Origin: Desulfobulbus sp.
GTDB taxonomy: Bacteria; Pseudomonadota; Gammaproteobacteria; Burkholderiales; Rhodocyclaceae
Assembly: GCA_009782025.1 (NCBI GenBank)
Contig: WQUQ01000060.1
Coordinates: 1-7,114, forward strand
DNA: 7,114 nucleotides
Reading direction: 5' to 3'
Position 1 is the first letter of the stretch. Every line of letters starts with the position of its first letter. The notes under the pieces are model-generated. The model was given only the letters and a program-made list of their open reading frames with translations, did not search any database and had not been told where the DNA came from. The position numbers and the translations under genes are program-made. Below are positions 1-5,032 of this stretch, piece after piece.

Positions 1-234
1 GCCGAAGACGGGCTGCAATTTCTCGACGACAGCGTGGTTGGCCGTTCGCTACGGCCAGCCCGCGACGCTGCCGGCCAACTGCGTTGGCGCCGGGTTTACA
101 GCTTTGAATTCAGCGATACCGGCGACAACCGCCGCAGCGGCAGCGTCACGCTGCTCGGCGACGAGGTCGAATTCCTGCATCTGCACCCGCAACTCCATGT
201 TGTGCCCAGGACGCCGGAACACCCCTGGCATTGA
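1..234 (+). CDS. DUF3301-like small protein, C-terminal part (5' end outside window)
   Basis: The frame is open from the left edge to a TGA at 232-234, giving the last 77 residues of a protein whose start lies outside the window. The visible part reads like the body of the DUF3301 family: an early stretch with LQFLDDSVV, then a basic segment with LRWRRVYSFEFSDTGDNR and a beta-rich GSVTLLGDEVEFLHLHP end. DUF3301 proteins are usually about 100 residues with one N-terminal membrane helix followed by a cytoplasmic domain of unknown function. The helix would lie just upstream of this window, so the piece here is probably about three quarters of the protein. The gene converges on the LysR regulator with only 6 bases between the stop codons and no terminator hairpin that I can see. 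Family assignment is by motif memory. No function can be given. Confidence 0.72.
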   Translation, partial: AEDGLQFLDDSVVGRSLRPARDAAGQLRWRRVYSFEFSDTGDNRRSGSVTLLGDEVEFLHLHPQLHVVPRTPEHPWH

Positions 235-240
235 GTTATT

Positions 241-1161
241 TCAGGCCGCCGCCATGGCTGCCGGCGAGGCATTGACCACGCGCAGCAATTTTTCCCGCAG
301 CCAGCGGTTGGCCTGATCGAGATCGGCGCTGCGGTGCCAGTATAGATGCAGCGCCAGCGGCGGCAGGGCGAAGGGCAGTTCGAGAATTTTTGCCGGGTAG
401 CCCTGGGCCAGGCGCAGCGGCGCTGACAGGGCGAGGTCGGTTTCCTGCACGATGCGCGGCGCGACGAGGTAGTGCTGCACCCGCATCTTGATGTTGCGGC
501 GCTGGCCGAGTTTGTTGAGCGCCGCATCGACGTGGCCCATGCCCTGACGCCGGCTGGAAACGTGGATATGGCCGAGGGAGAGATAGCTGTCGAGCGTCAG
601 GGGACGGCCGGCCAGCGGGTGATCGGCGCGCAGCAGGCAGACGTAGGCTTCTTCCAGCATCGGCAGCAGGCGTAACTGAGGGTCGTTGAGCAGGGGCGCA
701 TCGACGGCCAGGTCAAGCAGGCCGGAGGCCAGTTGTCGCGAGACATCCTGGCGGCTGGTGTAGTAGCTCTCGATGCGGATGCCAGGCGCCTCACGCTCCA
801 GAATCTTGCCGAGGGCGGGCAGGATCAGCGTTTCGGCCAGGTCGCTCATGCTGACGCGAAAGGTTTTTTCCGCCGTCGCCGGAGCGAAACGATTGCCTTC
901 CTGAATGCTGCTGTTGAGCAGTTGCAGGGCTTCCGCCACGCGGCCGAACATGTTTTCGGCGACCGGGGTCGGCACCATGCCGCCGGGCGTGCTGACGAAC
1001 AGCGGGTCGTTGAAGGCGGCGCGCATGCGGGCCAGGGCGTTGCTGACGGCCGGCTGGGTGATGCACAGAATCTCGGCGGCGCGCGTCAGGTTGCGCTTGG
1101 CGTAGATGGCTTCAAAAACGATGAACAGATTGAGGTCGACGCGATTGAGCGGAGCCGGCAT
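241..1161 (-). CDS. LysR-family transcriptional regulator
   Basis: A 306-residue protein, a normal length for the family. An N-terminal winged helix-turn-helix at about residues 8-67 contains the typical LTRAAEILCITQPAVSNALARMR recognition region followed by DPLFV. A linker helix follows, and then a periplasmic-binding-protein-like effector domain at about 95-300. The opening DLNLFIVFEAIYAKRNLT and the effector domain style recall the NodD/LeuO/nitroaromatic-responsive branch, but the ligand cannot be read from sequence. The ATG at 1159-1161 is preceded by no clear Shine-Dalgarno sequence; it is chosen because the HTH starts a few residues later. The gene is divergent from the acyl-CoA dehydrogenase, with 114 bases between the two starts, the usual arrangement for a LysR regulator controlling its neighbour. 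Control of the dehydrogenase, possibly with autoregulation, is therefore inferred. Confidence 0.95.
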   Translation of the reverse strand: MPAPLNRVDLNLFIVFEAIYAKRNLTRAAEILCITQPAVSNALARMRAAFNDPLFVSTPGGMVPTPVAENMFGRVAEALQLLNSSIQEGNRFAPATAEKTFRVSMSDLAETLILPALGKILEREAPGIRIESYYTSRQDVSRQLASGLLDLAVDAPLLNDPQLRLLPMLEEAYVCLLRADHPLAGRPLTLDSYLSLGHIHVSSRRQGMGHVDAALNKLGQRRNIKMRVQHYLVAPRIVQETDLALSAPLRLAQGYPAKILELPFALPPLALHLYWHRSADLDQANRWLREKLLRVVNASPAAMAAA

Positions 1162-1199
1162 GGCGGGTTTTCGATCATTTCGGATGTGAATGATGGTGC

Positions 1200-1214
1200 A
1201 TTTAAATAATAAAT
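1200..1214. promoter_or_regulatory. T-N11-A dyad, candidate LysR regulator binding site
   Basis: This is a 15-base dyad with perfect 5-base arms ATTTA and TAAAT around AATAA. It contains T (1201), eleven bases, then A (1213), which matches the minimal T-N11-A box of LysR-type regulators. It lies in the only strongly AT-rich stretch between the divergent regulator and dehydrogenase genes, next to the TTGTCA that could be the dehydrogenase -35 element. AT-rich promoter DNA often yields short dyads by chance, so this is a candidate only. Confidence 0.4.
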
Positions 1215-1215
1215 T

Positions 1216-1243
1216 TTGTCAATTCATTAGGGCGATCTAGTCT
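1216..1243 (+). promoter_or_regulatory. Candidate sigma-70 promoter for the acyl-CoA dehydrogenase
   Basis: TTGTCA at 1216-1221 matches the -35 consensus at five of six bases. TAGTCT at 1238-1243, 16 bases further on, matches the -10 consensus at three of six. The weak -10 would suit a promoter that needs an activator. On the opposite strand the overlapping bases 1222-1217 read a perfect TTGACA, but no good -10 for the regulator follows at normal spacing. The transcription start is not determined. Confidence 0.25.
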
Positions 1244-1262
1244 TGAATCATCGAAAACGGAC

Positions 1263-1267
1263 AGGAG
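1263..1267 (+). promoter_or_regulatory. Ribosome binding site setting the dehydrogenase start
   Basis: AGGAG lies 8 bases before the ATG at 1276. It decides that start over the in-frame TTG at 1243, which has no Shine-Dalgarno sequence before it. Confidence 0.8.
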
Positions 1268-1275
1268 AAACGATC

Positions 1276-2526
1276 ATGGATTTTGGCTACACCCCGAAAG
1301 TTGAAGAACTGCGTCGCCGCGTCTCGGCGTTCATGGATGACTATATCGTCCCGCGCATTCGCCAGCACAACGAGGAGATTGCGGCCGGGCATTTTCCCGT
1401 CTCCTTCATGGAAGATCTCAAGGCCCTGGCCAAGTCGGAAGGACTGTGGAACCTGTTTCTGCCCCACCTGCGCGACGACGAACCGGGCACCCGCCTGACC
1501 AATCTCGAATACGCGCCGCTTGCCGAAATCATGGGGCGGGTGATGTGGTCCGCCGAGGCTTTCAATTGCAGCGCGCCGGATACCGGCAACATGGAACTGC
1601 TCAATATGTTCGCCAGCGACGAGCAGCGCGAACGCTGGCTCAAGCCCCTGCTCAACGGTGAAATCCGCTCATCCTTCGCCATGACGGAACCCGACGTTGC
1701 TTCGTCGGACGCCACCAACATCACCACCCTGATCCGTCGCGATGGCGGCGACTACGTCATCAACGGGCGCAAATGGTTCATCACCAACGCCGCGCACCCG
1801 AACTGCAAGTTCTTCATCCTGATGGGCAAGACCAACCCGGATGCCGAAACCCACAAGCAACAGAGCATGATCCTCATCCCGCGCGATACGCCGGGCGTCG
1901 ACATCGTGCGCAATATCAACATCATGAATCACCATTCGCCGGAAGGACATTGCGAGATCGTCTTTCGCAATGTCCGCGTGCCGGCCTCCAACCTGCTCGG
2001 CGAAGAGGGCAGCGGCTTTGCCCTGGCGCAGGCGCGCCTCGGCCCCGGTCGCATCCACCACTGCATGCGCTCCATCGGCGCGGCGGAACTGGCGCTGGAA
2101 CTGATGATCGAGCGTTCCCAGGAGCGCAAGACCTTCGGCAAATACCTGCACATGCACGGGAAGATCTCGGAATGGATCGCCCGCTCGCGGATCGAAATCG
2201 ACCAGGCCCGGCTGCTGGTGCTCAAGACCGCCTGGATGATCGACAAAGTCGGGGCCAAGGCGGCGCGTCAGGAAATTTCCATGATCAAAGCCCTGGTGCC
2301 GGGCGTCCATACCGCCGTCTGCGACCGCGCCATGCAGACCTTCGGCGCCATGGGCATCAGCCCGGATACGCCGCTGGCCGATCATTGGACCTGGGGACGC
2401 GCCCTGCGCTACGCCGATGGCCCGGACGAGGTGCATCTGCGCTCCATCGCCGGCATGGAACTGAAGAAAAAACAAGGCAGCCTCGGGGCCAGCGCCGTCT
2501 ATCTGACGCCGCCCAATCGCATCTGA
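1276..2526 (+). CDS. Acyl-CoA dehydrogenase, ACAD10/ACAD11-like (FadE-type)
   Basis: This 416-residue flavoenzyme should remove hydrogens across the alpha-beta bond of an acyl-CoA, using FAD and passing electrons to electron-transfer flavoprotein. The N-terminal helical domain covers about residues 1-130. The FAD/substrate signature FAMTEPDVASSDATN is at about 134-148 and WFITNAAHPNCK at 167-178. The beta domain runs to about 240, and the C-terminal helical domain has ERKTFGK at 283-289. The final motif YADGPDEVH (379-387) places Asp381 where medium-chain enzymes have the catalytic Glu; this DGPDEVH form is typical of the ACAD10/11 group. I start at 1276 because AGGAG at 1263-1267 sits 8 bases upstream; an in-frame TTG at 1243 would add 11 unlikely residues. 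ACAD10/11-type enzymes are tied to 4-hydroxy acid breakdown via 4-phosphoacyl-CoA, but the substrate here is unknown. The divergent LysR gene probably controls it. Confidence 0.93.
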   Translation: MDFGYTPKVEELRRRVSAFMDDYIVPRIRQHNEEIAAGHFPVSFMEDLKALAKSEGLWNLFLPHLRDDEPGTRLTNLEYAPLAEIMGRVMWSAEAFNCSAPDTGNMELLNMFASDEQRERWLKPLLNGEIRSSFAMTEPDVASSDATNITTLIRRDGGDYVINGRKWFITNAAHPNCKFFILMGKTNPDAETHKQQSMILIPRDTPGVDIVRNINIMNHHSPEGHCEIVFRNVRVPASNLLGEEGSGFALAQARLGPGRIHHCMRSIGAAELALELMIERSQERKTFGKYLHMHGKISEWIARSRIEIDQARLLVLKTAWMIDKVGAKAARQEISMIKALVPGVHTAVCDRAMQTFGAMGISPDTPLADHWTWGRALRYADGPDEVHLRSIAGMELKKKQGSLGASAVYLTPPNRI

Positions 2527-2597
2527 AAACGGGTTTCTCCTCCCCCACTGACCGCAACCCGACCTGTATCGGTAATATATTGCGGCAGGGGTTACCG

Positions 2598-2622
2598 CCG
2601 GGGCTTTGCCCCGGTTTTTTTT
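2598..2622 (+). terminator. Intrinsic terminator after the acyl-CoA dehydrogenase
   Basis: A perfect 7-bp GC-rich stem (CCGGGGC, loop TTT, GCCCCGG) runs directly into eight T residues at 2615-2622. No matching A-run lies on the other side, so it works on the plus strand only. It sits 71 bases past the dehydrogenase stop and 61 bases before the next start, and should separate the two genes into different transcripts unless read-through occurs. A second 6-bp inverted repeat, CGGTAA (2570-2575) with TTACCG (2592-2597), abuts the stem on its 5' side. Confidence 0.9.
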
Positions 2623-2683
2623 GAGTCGGCGGAGCAGGGCGCATTGACCGCCCGGCATCCGCCACACGAGAAACGAGTGATTT

Positions 2684-3355
2684 ATGGCTGAACTGTACCT
2701 GGTAAGGCATGGACAGGCGTCTTTCGGCAGCGACAACTATGATCGCCTGTCGCCGCTGGGCATGCGCCAGAGCATCCGCCTGGGCGAATACTTCGCCGCC
2801 CAGTCCTTCACCTTTGAGCGGGTCGTCACCGGCGGCCTGCAACGCCACCATCGGACGGCTGACGGCATCCTGGAGGGCATGCGGGCGAATATCGCCCGTG
2901 AAGAAGACCCGGATCTCAACGAATACGACTTCCACGCCCTCTACCGCCTCGCCGCCGAACAATACCCGGCCCTGGCGGTCGAGCGGGAAGGCGGTTTTAC
3001 CCCCTTCTATCGTGGTCTCAAGCGCGTGCTCCGGTTGTGGTCGGAAGACGCCATCGCGGGGCCGATCCCCGAGCGCTGGGACGAATTCCAGGCCCGCATC
3101 ACCCGCGCCCGCCGGCGCATTCAGCAATCCGGCTGGCGGCGGGCGCTGGTGGTCAGTTCCGGCGGGGTGATTGCGGCGATGACCCAGCAGGCGCTGGATG
3201 CGCCGCCGCAATCGGCCATCGACCTCAATCTGCAAATCTACAACAGCAGCCTCAGCCGTTATTTTTTCAACGCCCAGACCTTCGCGCTCGGCAGCTTCAA
3301 CAGCACCCCCCACCTGCGGCCTGTCGAGGATGCCGAATTGCTGACCTATGGCTGA
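2684..3355 (+). CDS. Histidine phosphatase superfamily protein lacking the second catalytic His
   Basis: A 223-residue cytoplasmic protein of the phosphoglycerate-mutase-like fold. The phosphate-accepting motif LVRHGQAS gives Arg8, His9 and Gly10 near the N-terminus. LSPLGMRQS at about 22-30, Arg54 in LQRHHRTAD, and the acid-region Glu80 in LNEYDF are all in the usual order. The C-terminal motif that normally reads VVSHGG reads VVSSGG, so Ser159 (codon 3158-3160) replaces the second active-site histidine. Catalysis could be slow, or the protein could bind a phosphorylated ligand without turning it over. The ATG at 2684 starts five codons before the motif strand; only a weak GAGTGA lies in front. 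The gene follows the dehydrogenase on the same strand but past a strong terminator, so it may have its own promoter, which I cannot place. Substrate unknown. My recollection is that such genes often accompany ACAD10/11-type dehydrogenases. Confidence 0.88.
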   Translation: MAELYLVRHGQASFGSDNYDRLSPLGMRQSIRLGEYFAAQSFTFERVVTGGLQRHHRTADGILEGMRANIAREEDPDLNEYDFHALYRLAAEQYPALAVEREGGFTPFYRGLKRVLRLWSEDAIAGPIPERWDEFQARITRARRRIQQSGWRRALVVSSGGVIAAMTQQALDAPPQSAIDLNLQIYNSSLSRYFFNAQTFALGSFNSTPHLRPVEDAELLTYG

Positions 3356-3384
3356 GTTGACGGGTCGAGTTAATCGGCGGCGTG

Positions 3385-3405
3385 GCGCGGTCAATCAGAC
3401 CGCGC
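3385..3405. other. Perfect hairpin at a convergent gene junction, ligase stop codon in the loop
   Basis: GCGCGGTC (3385-3392) and GACCGCGC (3398-3405) form a perfect 8-bp stem around the 5-base loop AATCA. The TGA stop of the minus-strand ligase-like gene (3395-3397) lies inside the loop. There is no T-run on either strand, so it is not a standard intrinsic terminator. It may protect transcript 3' ends or slow polymerase between the convergent genes. Confidence 0.5.
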
Positions 3406-4360
3406 GGCCGAGTATGGTCAGCCGTCCGGCTTCGTCGATGCGGCCGAGGTCGCTGCTGTACAGCCAGCCGTCCGCTTCGATGCCGCCGCCGCCGAGGTAG
3501 CCGGTCATCAGTTGCTGGCCGCGCAGGCGGATGCGGCCGTCATCGCCGATCGAGATGCCGACTCCCGCCAGCGGCCGGCCAACCAGACCTTCGTGCCAGG
3601 GGCTGTCGGCCGGGTCGTGGGCGGCGACCAGGGCGCTGCTTTCGCTCAGGCCGTAACTCGGCCACAGCGTCCAGCCGGTGGCGGCGGCCCGCTCGTAAAG
3701 CGCCCGCGACAGGATGCCGCCGCCGATCAAGGCGACGCGCAGACTGGCCGGCGACGCGACGCCGCGGTCGAGGAGGGCGGCCAGCATCGCCGGGGTCAGC
3801 GAAATGTGCGTGACCGGATGCCGTTGCAGGTCGTCGCCGACGGCCTTGGCCTGAAATCCGTCATGCAGCAGCATCGCCGCATCGGCGCGGGCGCAGCGCC
3901 AGAGAATCGATTGACCATCGATATGGAACAGCGGCAGGCAGTTCAACCACAGGTCGCCCGCGCCCAGGCCGAGGCGGGCGTTGGCCGCTGCCGCGGCGGC
4001 ATTGAGTTGGGCGGTGCCGAGGGGCACGGTCCGGGGCCGTCCTTCACTGTCGCTGGACGAGACGATCAGCGCGATACCGGGCAGTTCCGGGAGGTTTGCC
4101 ATCGCCTGGCGCTCTGGCGCCAGCGGCCAGAATGGGCGGCCGACCAGGCTGCAAGCCCAGGTCAGGCGGGCCAGGGCCAGGCTGTTGCCGCCGCATGCCA
4201 GCGGTCGCCAGTTGTTCTCCAGGCTGTCGGCGGATTGGCGGCAGTCGCTCAGCCATTCGGCATAAGTCCACTGCTGGTCGCTGACATGCAGGAACAGCGC
4301 CGCCGGCCGGCGACCGACGGTCTGCTGGAGATGATGGGCGAGTGAACGATGATCGGCCAT
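3395..4360 (-). CDS. Short AMP-dependent acyl-CoA synthetase-like protein without C-terminal domain
   Basis: A 321-residue homologue of the adenylate-forming (acyl-CoA synthetase/ligase) superfamily, whose members usually exceed 450 residues and activate a carboxylate with ATP before CoA transfer. The core order is visible: a shortened N-terminal part; LPLFHIDGQ at 142-150; SLTPAMLAALL at 187-197; ALIGGG at 210-215; SYGLSES at 235-241; RIRLRGQQLMTGYL at 276-289; and DGWLYSSDLG at 297-306 with the ATP-ribose-binding Asp304. The P-loop (normally S/T-G-T-T-G-x-P-K) is SSSDSEGRPR at 101-110, with Arg for Lys and without the TSGTTG core. The protein stops at ILGRAV, exactly at the hinge, so the mobile C-terminal domain carrying the second catalytic Lys is absent. 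MenE-like ligases are the closest in feel. It could be a non-catalytic binder or a relic. The ATG at 4358-4360 has no strong ribosome site. It converges on the phosphatase-like gene. Confidence 0.8.
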   Translation of the reverse strand: MADHRSLAHHLQQTVGRRPAALFLHVSDQQWTYAEWLSDCRQSADSLENNWRPLACGGNSLALARLTWACSLVGRPFWPLAPERQAMANLPELPGIALIVSSSDSEGRPRTVPLGTAQLNAAAAAANARLGLGAGDLWLNCLPLFHIDGQSILWRCARADAAMLLHDGFQAKAVGDDLQRHPVTHISLTPAMLAALLDRGVASPASLRVALIGGGILSRALYERAAATGWTLWPSYGLSESSALVAAHDPADSPWHEGLVGRPLAGVGISIGDDGRIRLRGQQLMTGYLGGGGIEADGWLYSSDLGRIDEAGRLTILGRAV

Positions 4361-4431
4361 GGCGTGCGGTTGTCTCGGTAGGTCAAGCGTCGGGGTCGGG
4401 CGGTGACTGTGTCTTGCGTGGATTGTTGCGC

Positions 4432-4459
4432 ATTATCCAAGAAACCTTCATTGAACCAA
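4432..4459 (-). promoter_or_regulatory. Weak candidate promoter for the ligase-like gene
   Basis: On the minus strand GATAAT (4437-4432) matches the -10 consensus at five of six bases. TTGGTT (4459-4454) is a poor -35, 16 bases away. The -10 would lie about 70 bases upstream of the ATG at 4360. Of the 170 bases between the divergent ligase-like and ankyrin genes (4361-4530), this is the best minus-strand match I see. Confidence 0.2.
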
Positions 4460-4530
4460 GACATGATTTGCTGTCGGGAGTATCATAAATGAATAGCCTG
4501 TATAAGAATTGAAGCGAGAGTTTTTCCGTA

Positions 4531-5025
4531 ATGTCTCAACTCGAATTAATCAAGGCCATTCGCAGCGGCCGCCTCAAAGCCGTGCGCGCCGCGCTCGATG
4601 CCGGCGCGCCGGTCGAACTGGACGATGGTCATGGCGATCCCGGCCTGCCGATGGGGATCGCCTGCTTCATGGGTTTCGTCGATATCGTGCGCGAACTGGC
4701 GGCGCATGGGGCCAGGGTCAATCTGCCCGACAACAGCCTGCCGACTTCGCCGTTGAGCATGGCCGTGCGCGGCCAGCGGACGGAAGTGGTGCGGGCGTTG
4801 ATTGAACTCGGCGCCAAGGTGCCGGCCGGCATGGTCACCGGCTTGAGCGCGCAGGAACTCCTGGTCGCCGAATGGGAGGCGGCGCGCCGCGCCGGCAACC
4901 CGGAGTCAGACAGCGCCTTGCTCCAGGCGGTCGAGGAGATCGACGTGATCCGTTGCAGCGGCACCGACACCCAGGTGCTCGAAGCGGACATGTTGCGCGC
5001 GGCGAAGCTGCAATCCCGCAAGTAA
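4531..5025 (+). CDS. Small ankyrin-repeat protein
   Basis: A 164-residue protein with no signal peptide or membrane segment, so probably cytoplasmic. Three ankyrin repeats fill the first 100 residues. Repeat 1 is about 2-31 (LIKAIRSGRLKAVRAALDAGAPV), repeat 2 about 40-66 (GIACFMGFVDIVRELAAHGARVN), and repeat 3 about 72-98 (PLSMAVRGQRTEVVRALIELGAKV). Each has the paired helices and the G-A-x-V turn. Ankyrin repeats bind other proteins; the partner is unknown. The remaining 65 residues are helical-looking, acidic in the middle (VEEIDVIRC), and carry no domain I recognise. GCGAGAG at 4514-4520 is a modest ribosome site 10 bases before the ATG. TATAAG at 4501-4506 resembles a -10 element but has no partner -35. 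The gene converges on modC with 7 bases between stop codons. Confidence 0.87.
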   Translation: MSQLELIKAIRSGRLKAVRAALDAGAPVELDDGHGDPGLPMGIACFMGFVDIVRELAAHGARVNLPDNSLPTSPLSMAVRGQRTEVVRALIELGAKVPAGMVTGLSAQELLVAEWEAARRAGNPESDSALLQAVEEIDVIRCSGTDTQVLEADMLRAAKLQSRK

Positions 5026-5032
5026 CGCCGGG

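Noticed and set aside
235..240. Terminator between the DUF3301-like gene and the LysR gene
   Set aside because: The gap is 6 bases and no hairpin with a T-run is present around it.
1669..2736. 355-residue open frame on the minus strand, antisense to the dehydrogenase
   Set aside because: It is a shadow of the GC-biased real gene: the plus-strand frame has clear acyl-CoA dehydrogenase motifs, and the antisense protein has low-complexity composition and no recognisable family.
2357..3394. 345-residue minus-strand open frame opposite the phosphatase-like gene
   Set aside because: It runs through the dehydrogenase end and the terminator region and matches nothing; the plus-strand gene with LVRHGQAS accounts for the sequence.
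3512..4345. 277-residue plus-strand open frame opposite the ligase-like gene
   Set aside because: Its composition is Gln/Arg/Ala-rich with no motif, while the minus strand shows ordered adenylate-forming-enzyme motifs.
4249..4464. Small minus-strand frame starting at 4464 that overlaps the ligase-like gene start
   Set aside because: It is in a different frame from the ligase-like gene, has no ribosome site, and reads into that gene without any recognisable content; it cannot be an N-terminal extension without a frameshift.
4463..4486. ATGAT and ATCAT inverted repeat upstream of the ankyrin gene
   Set aside because: The 5-base arms are separated by 14 bases and do not match an FNR, CRP or other operator that I know; chance is likely in this AT-richer spacer.
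5026..5032. Terminator between the convergent ankyrin and modC genes
   Set aside because: Only 7 bases separate the stops, and no stem with a T-run is visible on either strand nearby.
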